This document shows positions 1-12,497 of a stretch of DNA of 64,000 nt, piece by piece. The position numbers and the translations under genes were made by a program. Positions within the stretch are counted from its first letter, which is position 1; every line of letters starts with the position of its first letter. The stretch lies in contig NC_090698.1 of assembly GCF_040954835.1 (NCBI RefSeq), positions 47,068,284 through 47,132,283 of the forward strand, in the 5' to 3' direction. A model generated the notes under the pieces. That model did not search any database and was not told where the DNA came from. It worked only from the letters and a program-made list of their open reading frames with translations. This DNA is from Lepisosteus oculatus (taxonomy: Eukaryota; Chordata; Actinopteri; Semionotiformes; Lepisosteidae).

Positions 1-281
1 TATTGTGAAATAACTGTGATTTTGGTGTGATATGTGATGTTCTGATGTGATATGTTCACACTTCACTGATACTGGATTCTTGAGGTAAAATAAACAATCA
101 CAGACAACCACAGTGGAAAATTACCCTGTCAGATATGTTGAACTGATAATTTTAAGAATGAAACTTTTCAATTTTGTTAATATTATTAGTAATGGTATTG
201 ATAGCATACTGCTCTCTTTTTAATCACCTCACACAAGATAATGTATTTTATCTGACCATTTTCATCCTTGAAACTATTTTA

Positions 282-549
282 TAAGATAAGATCACTTTAT
301 TATCCATATACAATTTCTTGCATTAGGAATTTCTCTTTTTTCACATACCCCAGCTTGCTCTCCATGAGACACAGACAGGGAGAGAAGCTTGGGGTCAGAG
401 CGCAGGGTCAGCCATTGTACAGTGCCCCTGGAGCAGTTGGGGTTAAGGGCTTTGCTCAGGGGCCCAGTGGAGTAGGATTCCCCTGCTGGCCGCAGGATTT
501 GAACCGGCAACCTTCCAGCCACAGGTGCAGATCCTTAGCCACGGTGCCA
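282..549 (-). repeat. tRNA-derived SINE, family A
   Basis: On the minus strand the element begins with an A box (TGGCACCGTGGCTAAGGATC) and a B box (GGTTCAAATCC), and ends with AATAAAGTGATCTTATCTTA. This is the most complete of the five copies found in the window. Confidence 0.8.
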
Positions 550-2057
550 GTACTCTCTGAGCTCAAAAAGTATATTATAAACAATATTACGATATGGTAA
601 TAAATGAATTTAAGATCTATGATTTTGAATGTAATTGCTAAATAATGTGGGTTAAATTCGTGTTTGAAAATGGCTTATTTAGCATTGTTGATTATTAATT
701 AAATTGTTTTATATATACATTACTAAATAATGTGAAACCAAATGTAAAGCTGAGTGTGTGAATATTTTAAGAGTGTGGTATTCCAAAGTAAGTGAACATC
801 ACGAGTTGTTTTAATTGGTCACTTCAGGATTTATTTCATTGGTAAGTTTTTGAATGCAAGGTATTCTTGTAAGTATAATTTCCACTAACAGAAGCATTTG
901 TTTTACTTTTTATTGTTGGATTACTGTGTTCTCTAGGGAATGTTTCTAGGTGAGAAAAGATTCCAAGGATCGTAACTGAGCCCCTAACTTACTTCCAGAG
1001 ATGGGGTCCTAATGTACTGTAAGTTGGATTTTAGGAAGGTTGTATTTAGTATTGTAGGTGTATTCTTTATTGGCTACTTTACACTCTTGCCCCAAATTCT
1101 GTGCAGCATCTGTAATCTATTGGTGAATCAAGCAAGTAGTCTGTACAATTACAGTAAGAGGGCTCTAGTCCTTTTGAGGCCTGAAGAATATTTAAAATTT
1201 TTCGTTGCAAATATTCTGTAAATAATAACATTTTAACTTATTTCCTGCCTAATTTATCACAATGAAATTGTTCCATATCTTTAGAAACTATGATTCACTG
1301 GTCGCTTACAAAACCTGCTGCTTTAGGACCAGGGTTGGAAAAGCCTTCCCTGGCCATAACAGTAGGTATATTCTGTTGTTTTTGTCAGTTAGGTTAGAAA
1401 GTATTTTAGGTTTCAGGTGATCACCTATGTGTGTAAGTAGGGGATTTTGGTGCCCAGGATCTGTAACACGAATAATTGTTTACAAGGGAGAATTTTCACA
1501 GATCATAAGAGATTACGTGGCAGTGCTAATACTCTTATAGTACAACTTGCCCATTGAGAAATTATGGTTTAGTTCAGGGGTCCCTAGTCCTAGTCCTGGG
1601 CAGGACATAAAAAAAGCCCCGAAATCAAACACAGGCTTTCATACTTTCCAAGTGACTTCAAGCCAAGTAGGTTGTTGTGCAATATTTGAAATGTATTTCC
1701 TCCTTCCACTTTAAATATGAACTATTTCTTATGCACCTTTTTATATATGATGACTTATAAGTATGTATTTAGTGTTTTTATTTTCTTTTATGTAATACTT
1801 TATCACGGTTGAAGGTTTTTAGATCAGCCAATCTCTTAATCACCACAATCGACTCCTTGTTAACTTCACTGAAGCAGTTCAACAATTTCTCCCACCTCTT
1901 CACCTGCTGTTGATTTTTTTTTAAAACTAGATAACCTGGTACAGGATTACAGCACCCTGGTTTAGAGTTTGCATATTACGTCCTATTGTATAAATAGGAG
2001 ATAGTGTATAAAAACTGTTTATTAATTGACAATAGCTTTCAAGTCATGCTATCAAAC
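550..2057. other. AT-rich intergenic stretch
   Basis: I see no coding exon, RNA gene or clear repeat here. The short open frame near 1012-1221 has no family resemblance and is probably chance. Confidence 0.5.
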
Positions 2058-2140
2058 CTGTAAAGCGCTTTGAGTGGAGTGTCCAGAAAAGCGCTATATA
2101 AGTGTAAGCAATTATTATTATTATTATTATTATTATCATA
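2058..2140 (+). repeat. 5S-SINE 3' tail with (ATT)n
   Basis: CTGTAAAGCGCTTTGAGTGG through GCGCTATATAAGTGTAAGC and an ATT run; only the LINE-type tail remains. Confidence 0.65.
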
Positions 2141-2409
2141 CTGAGAAGGCCATGTGCAAGTCAGTGGTGCAGATTTAGCATTTGTAGCAATTTGCCATAA
2201 AATACATTGGACCTTAGGTCTAAGGAATGCTTATGGTAAAACATAGACAAACCACAGAAAGAATAAAAGATTTATTATATTATTAAATCACACCTGTCAT
2301 AAGGGTAATGTGATGGGCGTGGCTTACATTCTTTAAATGTGATATCTGGTTTTACATGTAGGCATTTCCCTCCACACAAGCCTGAGTGTCAGAGTGTCAC
2401 AGAGACAGA

Positions 2410-5400
2410 ATGGACCTGAAGATTGCTGTACTTCTCTTTGCCTTTTTTGTAGGCATTATGACAACTGAAGGTAAGTGGGGAAAAAATGATTCACTCCTCT
2501 CTTTCTGTCCTTGCAATAATTATTGTGGATGTATGATCTATACCACACAATTCCCCAAAACAGAATGTTTGCAATTTGTAAAATCCCAAAAGAGGGCAAC
2601 ATTTTTAAGTTCAGGGGTGTCTGCTTAGACTGCTGCTGTCTTTATGTGTGTGTCAGAGAGCTCAGGTTCCTAAAACCTAAAAAATAACACATTTAAGTAA
2701 GCTATACCTAATTCTGCAAATGTAAAGCAATACAATACTGTAGTGGTGTAACACTTCAGAATTACCCACAGTTATAGAAACAAGTGACAAACTACAACAG
2801 AGTGTGCCTCCAGACTCCTGGAGACTCACAGGTCACAGATTGTTCTACAGAACACCTTATTAGTCACACCACATGTAAAGTGATATGATATAGTAACTGC
2901 TAATACATTTTATGCAGCTGATATATTGGTTTTGCACTAGAACTCCCTAAATCATGGAATGGTTTAGAAAAAATAAAGGGACAAGATACATTTAAAGATT
3001 AACATTAATTTCTAAAAGCAGATGAGTACAACAATGGAGAGAGCTGAATGGAATTCAGATGTAGAAAGCAATGTCCAAAATATAAGGGACTTCTCAAAAT
3101 ACATATCTTGCTTACTTCACATGACTATTCATTATTGTCCTTTGTTGGCTGCGGCAATCTAGAATTTGAAAAACAGGCTTGGAAAACATCTAAAAAAATT
3201 TAGAAGCTAGATATTTTGTAGTTATTTGAGGACTTTGGGTGGTCAACAAGCCTGGCTAAGTGAATCTTGCACGTAAGTTCTATAAAGTTGGATATTACAT
3301 ACTGTACAACAGCGCTGTAAAACACGATTTACTAGGTGACATGAAACTGAATCATGTAATGTCAAACAGGAATTCTAATATAGTTGTACTAATTTTAGTA
3401 ACATTTTGCATCTGTTTGAACCAGTTGTATATTTACAGTTAAAGTTGTATATTTGTAAACATAAACACTTTCTAGCTTCATGGACACCTGAAGATTGCAG
3501 AGCACACTAATAGGATGAGTAATGGAAGTTCTGTTTTTTTAAGTGATTGTGACCCCGGCAGAGTATGAAGTAATTTGAAAACTCAAACCCTACTCCAGCA
3601 ACTTAATTAATTTATATATAAATCATTGTAAGTTTACTGTATATCAAGAGTCTCTAATAGGAGGAAGAGCCAATGGCTGCATGGTTATCTATGGCGTTTC
3701 CTAAATCTGCTCCATGGTACAGTCTGTCAGGGGATGGTTTTCAATACCAGTTTGGTTCCTGACAAAATAGGGAGGAACCCTTTGAACCCTTTGAACTTTC
3801 CCAGCTCTAGAGGATGAGATAACAAAGTATGCCACATTCTGTTGGAAGCCCTCTAGATGTGGTTTAAAATTGGGGACCCATGATCTTTAATCTTGAAATT
3901 GACAATCTCTTACCTGAATATCGAGCAAGGACACGCAGTGACAGACATACTGCCATTCTCTGACCAGTTTTGACCTTTTGACCTTGACAGGCAGCACATT
4001 TGGCCTGCTGGTTCCATGGATTTGGAAACAGAAAGAATTTAGAGTAAAACTTTGTTCAAACAGTCATCTATAACTAAGTGTATTGCTCCAATATGAGCAT
4101 TATTTACCTGGTTGGATTCAGTATTTCATTTCTTTTGCTCAGTTATTGTTTATTTTTGCATTTACTTTTACATAGTTGCCTAATTTGTAAATCACTATGA
4201 ATAAGGGTGTTTGATAAGCCAATCAATAACAATAATAATCGTTGTAAAATTAGTATTTTTCATTTTGACGAGATTGAAAAATAAAATAGGTTAAAAAGTA
4301 ACTGATCCTCTGTAAATGCAGTCTCTTCAGTTTGTTATCCCTAGTTTTCCTTAGTTTATCTTATTGTCTGTCACTGATGTGTTTTTGCTTTTGACTCATA
4401 TTTTGCTCCTTAATTTTAAGTCTTTTCACTTATTAAAAGGTTTTATCATTTACTGTACCATCAAACTACATCTGTGCTTCAACCGTAGTGTGGTTAAGAG
4501 AACATGTTCACTTAAAATCTCCACATTCTACAAAAAAGCACATACCCTGCCAGCTCCAAATACCAGACAGCCAACTACTACATGAATATAGCAAACACTC
4601 CCCACATAAGCTTTACATTTACTTGCAAAGTTATTGCACTTTTGTACCCCACTCTATACCCATACTGGACACAAATAACACAGTTATGAAAAAAATGATT
4701 TGTCGATTACTACTAATTTTCAGAAGTCTCAGATACCATACAAACACAGTATTAGAGTGAGTGAAACTGAAATGTTTTGCCAAGCAAGTAAAAGATTTTA
4801 TTATTCTGCTATTTAACGTTCTACAGCCTTTGAAATAAAGGGTACAACAGATGAAGTGACTACTGCAAACATAAAAAGGGTCTGTGAAAAACGAATGATA
4901 TCACCAATTACTGCTGACACTTAAGTTGTCAATGAATATACAATTATCACAAATATTTGTATCACTAATCACAGAGAAACCCTGCAAAAGATTTCAAAGA
5001 TTGTATACAGATTTGACTTTGAATCCACAGTTTAGGTAATGCCATAGATATTGTGATACAAGCAGTAATATACCACTGTGTATTTCAGGTTACATACAGA
5101 GCTGCTGTTCAGAGACAGCATCAAAGATTTCCCGAAAGCTGCTCCCCAGAGCTAAAAAATTTGACTGTCAAGTCAGCGATGGAATATGTGACATTGATGC
5201 TGTGATGTAAGTACTGAGTTCTCTAAAAGTTTATTTCTCTTCTGCTGCTTAAAAATGAAAATGAATGTACAGTATAAGCCTTTTCTGCTCAATGTATTCA
5301 TGTTTGCCTGAATTGCTTTCACTTCACAATAATGTCTCTGATCTGATTCTACACTTGGGTTAAGAAGAGTCTGTAGGTTCTGAGTTAAGGTTGCTCGCAT

Positions 5401-5888
5401 TACAAACTGCTGTTACAACTAGTAATAAGCCACGTGTTGCTTCTTGAGAAATGTGTTGCTGGCTTTCACGAGCTGCCTCAGAATACAGAGTATAGATAAA
5501 ATAAGTTATTTTACAATATTTAAAGATCCTCTCCAATCAAACTTCCATGCATCCCAAAACATCCAAAAGGCAAGGAAAATGAAAAAATAAAAAGAATCCT
5601 CGTTCTCCTGAGGTCTCAAATGAATTAGAATGTTGTCATGTTTGTAATGAGTTGTAAATGTCACATTTAAAAATGTCTTTTGATTTTTTTTCTACTAAAA
5701 TGATTTTAATAGAAACCCTGTATTGATTTTAAGTTCAATCTATTTTTGCCTGCAACAGATTGCACATCAAAAGCAGGAAATTATGTGCAAGCCCTGGGGA
5801 CACATCGGTGATGGAGTGGCTCAAGAAAAGAAAAGCAGGGAAAGGAAACTGTGAGAAAATTATGAAAAGGCATCTGAAGCAGGGGTAG
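2410..5888 (+). CDS. ccl28: CCL28-type CC chemokine, complete, three exons
   Basis: Coding exons 2410-2470, 5089-5206 and 5759-5888 join in phases 1 and 2, with GT-AG ends, to give 102 residues. The start is the ATG at 2410; an upstream in-frame GTG is not a eukaryotic start. Residues 1-20 form a hydrophobic signal peptide. The mature part has adjacent cysteines 26-27, then C47, C54 and C69, and a sixth cysteine, C91, in a KGNC context. Six cysteines, the GxCDxxAVILHxKxRxxC stretch and the KGN-C motif match CCL28 better than CCL27. The family is secreted, signals through CCR10/CCR3 and attracts lymphocytes to mucosal epithelia. The two introns sit where CC chemokine introns usually sit. Odd point: the protein stops 11 residues after C91, so the long basic histidine-rich tail that makes mammalian CCL28 antimicrobial is absent. 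Assignment to the CCL27/28 group is very secure, to CCL28 itself fairly so. Confidence 0.92.
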
Positions 5889-6849
5889 TTAAAAAAAAGA
5901 CCTACACACACCATCTTTTCTTCAGCATCAAGAAACTCGCCCACCTGTTCTTTGGATTCCCACTGACTGGTACCACTCTGCACTGCTGTCTGTCGTATGG
6001 GTTCACACTCTGCAAGGCACTGTTTCCTCTAGGTAAAGAAAATGTGACATGAAACAGATTCAGAATTTCCATCTTCCACAATGTACATACTGTGCTTATT
6101 TTTCTACGTGTAATAATGAAGATACTGTATGTTCACTTCAGAGCAGGAAAGGTGTTCCTTCTGAAATGGGTGAGGAGTGTTAAACACAAATGGCACAGTG
6201 GAGTCTGCATGAATATTGACTCAATTGTAAGACACCACTGTAGGCTAATGTGTCATGAAGGGCAGGAAAAATGTGCCAATTCAACATATTTGCAACCTTC
6301 GAGAAAATGACAATGTATTTTTCTTGCACATTTAAAAGGCATTTTTAACTTGATTTTCCAAATTTCATTTTGTATTAGAAATGTGTTGTATTTGGGGTTT
6401 TGTTTTCAGGTTACGTTTTCGCAGTGTTGAAATACACATGCTGTCATGTATATCTACAGAAAATGCTTTTTAACAGCAACGTCAGGTACCCTAGTGCTGT
6501 ACTGCCTTTATGTAGCTGATGCCGTTATCTGGACTATTGCATGATCAACACCAGCTATTATCTAATATGAGAAAACAACTACATAGTAGAACAGTGTGTG
6601 TTCTACTATTTTTTTTTCAAATCTTTTAGGTGTTTAATATTCCAGTTAGGCGGTCTGTTCTGTCAGAGCTGCTTTGACTGCTGTAGAATCTCTAACCTTG
6701 CAGAATCTGATATGAGGACTTTTTTTTGGAAGTGAAAAATCACACAACCACACATCACATCCAGCACAGAGGAGCTGGTGTGTGAGGTTCAGGGTAGCCA
6801 CCTGCATTTCGAAACAGGAGTGTTTCCCAAAGTGAGGGATCACTCTGGC

Positions 6850-7000
6850 GAATGCAGAACACCAGACTGCTGCTGGAAGGGGTGCTAGCAGACCAAAGGG
6901 TGACATTCTCCCCTCTCAACCTGAATTTCTAAAACCAGACCAGTCATTCAGATGACACATTAAACTGAGGGCCCGACTACTTGTTCATTTAATATCCAAT
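6850..7000 (+). repeat. Degenerate 5S-SINE body fragment
   Basis: CTGCTGCTGGAAGGGGTGCT and CATTCAGATGACACATTAAA align with the body of the copy at 35.75-35.89 kb. Both ends are missing. Confidence 0.45.
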
Positions 7001-7044
7001 GAAATTGTCAACTTTAGAGGAAAAAGTAAAAGTTTAATCCCTGC

Positions 7045-7200
7045 AGAAACGAGAAGAAAAGAAACACAATGTTTTGGCTGTGGAGCCTTCTTCAGGTGTG
7101 GGGAAACAACAACAAAACATTGTTTCTTTTCTTCAAGGAATAAACCTATTACTTGTTCCTTTGCAGCCTACACATGCTGAACCAGCTCCCTACTTGAACT
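7045..7200. repeat. Dispersed GAAACGTTGTG-type repeat in inverted arrangement
   Basis: Left arm 7047-7090 is the complement of the family start; right arm 7108-7195 is the family in forward orientation, through GGAATAAACCTATTACTTGT. The arms pair over about 24 bases. Other copies are at 25.9, 33.8 and 43.75 kb. Confidence 0.55.
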
Positions 7201-7369
7201 ACATTGTTGGCTTTAGCATAGGTGGGTATCCTGCAGCATTCTGGCTGAATTCCTCACTGGACAATCCGGTCTCCCTAATTAAATTTCCCTTTAATCAACT
7301 GTTTAAGTAATTTCTCATTTTTCCATTTGATCAGATACATTAATTGCATTCTGCTAGTGCTTCTGGACA

Positions 7370-7560
7370 GTTAGAGTTGCTCATAGCATTTGGGATCTCA
7401 ATTTGATTCAATACTGGGGCAGCATTTATGTGTGAAGTTCGCATGTTCTGTCTGCATCCACATCAGGATTCTCTGGGTGCTGCAGTTTCCTCCCACCTCC
7501 CACATGCAGTGAAAGTTTGATGGGCTTTGTCACTAGGGTATACCCCCAGAGACAGAGAGA
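7370..7560 (+). repeat. Degenerate SINE family B copy
   Basis: GTGCTGCAGTTTCCTCCCAC and the GAAGTTCGCATGTTCTGTCT region match the family body. The ends are lost. Confidence 0.45.
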
Positions 7561-7599
7561 AGGGAGGGGAGGAGAAGGGAAAATGTTATATTTATATTT

Positions 7600-9119
7600 A
7601 GGAAAAATTTAATTCCACAAAAAACAAGGATATTCCCTTGCGGCATCTTCTGAATGGCTTTCTGAGTTTGGGATTTTCTGTCATTCTCTGTATTCTAATA
7701 CAGAATATGTGTATATGTTTAAAATATACATATTACTGTATATGTTAAAAAGCTCATCTGTAATGCTTGATCATATCTGTATACTGTATGTAGTTCACTG
7801 TATCTGCCATAAGGTCAAGCTAGACTTCTGATTAGAATTTCTGATTTTTGAAAAATGTATCAACTATATCAGTTCCAACCATTAAACTACAAACATTCAG
7901 AATGTAGTAAATTGCTCCTTGCTTTATTATTTTGAATTACCATTAGACCTTGTAAATTGTTGTAATCTCTGATCAATCGTGTCTCAAACAATACCCAGCT
8001 TCTTTTTCACATATATAGAATTGAAACTGTAGCAAGATACATTATATTGTATATTGCATTTATTGGAATATTAATGGACGTTATTAATGAATGTATCTAA
8101 TTTTCCCAACTTAAATAAAGCCAGATAAATGTAAATGATCTCTGTTTATTTGGAAATACAGTTGTTTTTAAAGTACTATGCATTGAAATGCATGGAAACC
8201 ATTTGGAGGTGTAGGACATTAGGAAATTGACATTCAATTGTAACTTTAAGCTACAAAGTACATTAGTAAATAAGAATATAAAGTAACCCAATGCAAATTC
8301 CTAGGAACTTTAAGTTGTGTAATTTATAAACTGGAATTGAATTATATACTGAGAAGCATCAGAAATGCAACAAATGCTATTGGTTCAAATACTCAATTTT
8401 TATATTTGCAATGCCTTTCAGAATAGTTTAAGCTAAATTTAATATAAAAAAACATTGAACTGTGGTGAAAAGAAAGTATGCAAGTTTTTTTATTGTATTA
8501 ATTTAATAAAGTATTAAATGAAAAAGACAATCAACAAGATACACATATTTTCCTGAGCTTTAGAAATAGCAGCAGGTTCTTTTTACAAAATAACTATAAC
8601 ATTAAATAATCCAATTTCCAGGCCTGTTAATTTGCTAAATTGTCACTGATTATTTTCATTTTTAAAACTTTACCCAACTTTTCCTAACTGGATTGGAAAT
8701 ATTAATGAAAGTAAAACTAAACAATTCTAAACAATCTGCCATATTGTAAAAAAATATATAATGTTTAGCAAGTTATTTCAGGCACATACTAAACAACATA
8801 AAGAAAATATAAGATTGTGGCGCTTCAGGTAAAGACCCAATTAGAACATTTAATTTGTCATCAAGCTGGCAACTTATGAAAAAAACTGCATATTTCAGAG
8901 GATACTGAGTAGTATAAGTAACAAACAACAACTCATAGCAGTTAATGACCCTACCAACTTTAACTGAATCATGTGGAGAAAGGTCACCAAACATCAAACA
9001 AAAAAAAATCCTATTTACCTTTAGTAGAATAATTTTGAAACTGCTGACTGAAAAATTCTAAAAATAGAGGAAGTTAAAAAGTCTCATAAAAGCAACTTGA
9101 ATTAAACGAATCAATTAGC
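7600..9119. other. AT-rich intergenic stretch
   Basis: Very AT-rich, without coding exons or recognisable repeats. Confidence 0.5.
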
Positions 9120-9545
9120 CGCAGTGATAAAGATCTTGTTACGACGCAGCGCTGACCTGAGACGGGTAGATGAATCCAGTCTCTAGGTCCAGGTGACAGC
9201 AAGCAGTTAGACGAGGCAGAAGATGCATTGAGCTGACAAACAGAGCAGAGAGGAGTGTGTGCTTTACAGTTTGTCAATGGATGTGCAGCATGCTGAATTC
9301 GTTAGGAAATTCAGGTTTGAGTTCAGGTCCTGGCCCAGAGTCGGAATCGAAGGGTCGGGCGGTTTCAGCCAGACTGCTGGATCAGCACAAACAGGAGAGA
9401 ACGTGCAAAAAGCACATTGAGACTCTCAGAGCAGTAACCCAATGACAGAGCCCGACAGAGGACAGGACAGCGCTCAAGTATCTCAAAGGAAGCAACAGGG
9501 CACAACAGCTCCAGTGATGCAGAGAATGCCATAACTAAAAAATAA
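9120..9545 (+). promoter_or_regulatory. CpG-richer stretch, candidate promoter/first exon
   Basis: This stretch of about 400 bases has many CpG dinucleotides and near-balanced base composition inside very AT-rich flanks. A CCAAT box lies near 9436. An ATG at 9277 opens a short frame (MDVQHAEFVRKF) reaching a possible AG|GT donor near 9322; it looks helical, but its phase does not join the CARD exon at 12498. It is the only promoter-like stretch upstream of that gene, so I infer it may start it. It could instead be an unrecognised repeat. Confidence 0.35.
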
Positions 9546-11534
9546 GTTATGTGGTCTATCATATCATGTTGCAGATTGTTCTGTATGGATTTATAGTGGA
9601 CTTAGCGACTGATCCATTTTGTCTTGAATCCATTTTGTCAAACGGTAACTGTATGTTACATGACACAGGAGGCATTCTGATGGCATGGGCAGTATTTACA
9701 ATATCCACAAATGGAGGGGATTCAGTAAGAAGAAAGGTGTCATACTAGGCAGCAAGTGTGACAGAATCCATGTTACACAACCTGTGGAGGGATTGCCTGT
9801 CATTTTGCCAGTCAGTATAGAATAGGATGAAATCTAGAGACAGCTTCTGCATCATGACTGTCTTACCCATTGGAAGAATGGGGATTCAGGTCCAAAATTT
9901 GGTTGTACCAGTAACATTCTTAAGTCTCCTGAAATACCCAACAAACTGGAAAATAAAGTTTGTTGTTAGAGGCTGTGTACAGTTGAATTGCAAAGAGTGG
10001 CATTGGGCAACCTTTACGATTAGCTCCCGGTCTTTGTTTATGGACTACAAAATGCAAATACTAAGAAACCACAGCACAGATCAGGTGCTTTTCACCTAGC
10101 AACAAAGTGAAACAGTGAAAGGAGAAAATGCATTCTAAGACTTCCATGTTTAAGTGCCACTTGGAAAGACTGAACTGACAAAACGTCCTTAAGACTGGAA
10201 GAGTGTTCAATTGTGTGCAAATCAACATATTTTTGATTGTATGAAAAAGTAAATAAAAAGAAGTAAAAAGAAGTTGATGATAAACACAATCTTTAGGAAT
10301 GCTGAGGGAATCCAGAAAGAAAGTAACCTTCCTTGACAAGCCATCTTTTTGTAAGTATTCAGCTTATTGGAGATTGAGCTCCTATATTTGATTAAGTAAA
10401 TCTAATTTAAAACTCTCTTACAGTCTGTCAATTTTTTGTATTTTCACACTGCAATAAATTGCTGGTAGCAAGGACAAAGGGGATATAGATTTCTGTATTC
10501 TAGCATCAGTTGTTTAAAGAAAAACAATAAAGATATTCAATTACTTGCAAATATATCAATTTTTAAGATAGTAAAATCCAGTACTATTATCCATGAGTTA
10601 AGAGGAAAAAATACGATCTAAATACACTATAATTACTAGTTTAATAACCTTTACTTCACTGGATAGTCAGATTCAAAATGTGTTTTACAACTGGGACCCA
10701 GTCATTAAAGGAAGCAGCAAATAAAGTCTGTGAACAATTCCTATCATAACTAAGCATATAGAACACTCAAATAGACAAAAAAAACATTCCTGAAAAAAAG
10801 TATATGTGCACATCTGTGCAAGGAAATTAAAAATGTTCCTTATGTAGTTACAAAATATTATTCCAGCTTTTCTTGGCAAAATTCTTGAGAATTGGCAAAG
10901 AAGCTGTTTTTTTGTCTTTTGTGTACTTAAAGATCCCAAATTTAAAATGATGGTGAGATTATAAACTAAGTCTCACCAGGCAATTATATATTTCTCAATG
11001 TTGGAACCAACCATTTAATGTTCTTCAGCTTTGCAGCAAAAATGATTTCATTTTCTTCTATCCAGTTCATCATAGAAATAAACAAAAGCACAAGATGAAG
11101 CTGACAAGCAACAAAATTGCAATTCCATACAATCATTTTATGACTCCATGAAGACTTGCGTGGCAACATATATTGCTTGATTCAGTTTATTAATGGAATA
11201 AACTTAGAAAATACCCACAGTTAACACACACGATTAACCTTTAGTGCCTCCCAATTGAGTGCATCTACCTTGTGCCTTGACATACAGTAAGTTGTCCAAC
11301 AAAGTTACCAGATCTGTAACATGTAATGCTCTGTGGTTGGAAATGCTGTCAAACACTACAACCCAGGTCATTCCACAAGAGTTCAGCTGGGTTTAGATGG
11401 TTAAGGTCAATCCACCACTTGAACAACATGAGTGAAAAGAATACATTTCTAACACCGGTTGTGTTAGAAAATTAGCTGTCTGTGTCTGCCAGGCTGCACT
11501 TACAGTGGAGAAAGAACAAAAACTGGTTGCGTAT

Positions 11535-11605
11535 TAATTCTGTAAAGCACTTTGAGAAGCCACCTTTAGGTGCTATATAAAATAAAGTTTATTATTTTTT
11601 AATAT
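11535..11605 (+). repeat. L2-type 3' end fragment
   Basis: CTGTAAAGCACTTTGAGAAG followed by CTATATAAAATAAAGTTTATT matches the 3' tail of the L2 element at 29.2 kb, in the opposite orientation. Confidence 0.6.
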
Positions 11606-11827
11606 TAAAATGATTATACACACCAAGGGTATGCCTAATACATCATGCAAATCCATATAAATACAACAAATAACAATGAACGTGACAAAAAACAAGTTTT
11701 ACATTATTAAAATGAATTATATAAAACATTGAACTACAATTTTACAGTTATTTAGCAATGTAATCTTCAGGAAAATGTGAGGAGAGAAAGAGTTTGAGTG
11801 AGATGAGATGGGTAAAAATTAGGCCAG

Positions 11828-11962
11828 GTGTCTGTGTGTCCCCATCCTGTGATGCAATGGTGTACTGTCCAGCGTGTATCCTGCTTTGTGCCTGTTGCTT
11901 GCTGGCTCCCCCACAGCCCTGAGTCAGATGAAACACTAACAAAGAGGATAGATGGATGGGAT
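11828..11962 (+). repeat. SINE family B 3' half
   Basis: GTGATGCAATGGTGTACTGT and CAGCGTGTATCCTGCTTTGT are followed by GATAGATGGATGGG, the 3' half of the family. Confidence 0.5.
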
Positions 11963-12497
11963 GGGCAATATGGAGGAAAATGTGCATGAGAATTTGAATA
12001 GAGCCTCAGAGATGGTCTGAGAAGCTCTAGCCTCTAGAGCCATGTTTGTTATGACACCACAGTATGAAAAACTACCTAAAGAGAAAGTGGGGACATGGGA
12101 GTAAACCTTCCCTCAATTACCTTTATAGGTTTTAGTATATACAAAAAACATATAAAGGTAACTGAGAAAATTCATCCTAGCCTTTCAAAAAAACTCACCA
12201 CAGAGGCCCACCCCCAAAGTCAAAACCTTGAGAGAGATCAATTGAAATTTAGAGCTAAGGGAAAGTGACATTTCTTTAAGCAGTGAGCTGGGGTCAGTGG
12301 AACAAGTGACCAAAAGATAAAAATGAGTGCTTGTTCAATAGACCCTAGCAAGAAACCTTGACAAGGATCTTGGAAGAACAGATTAAACTAGTACTACAGT
12401 ACTACAGTACTACAGGCAAGGTTAAGAGGCTGAAGCAGGTTATTTTTAATCTGATGGAGGAAAACATTTCTTCCCCTGTTTTGTATTTTGTTCTCAG

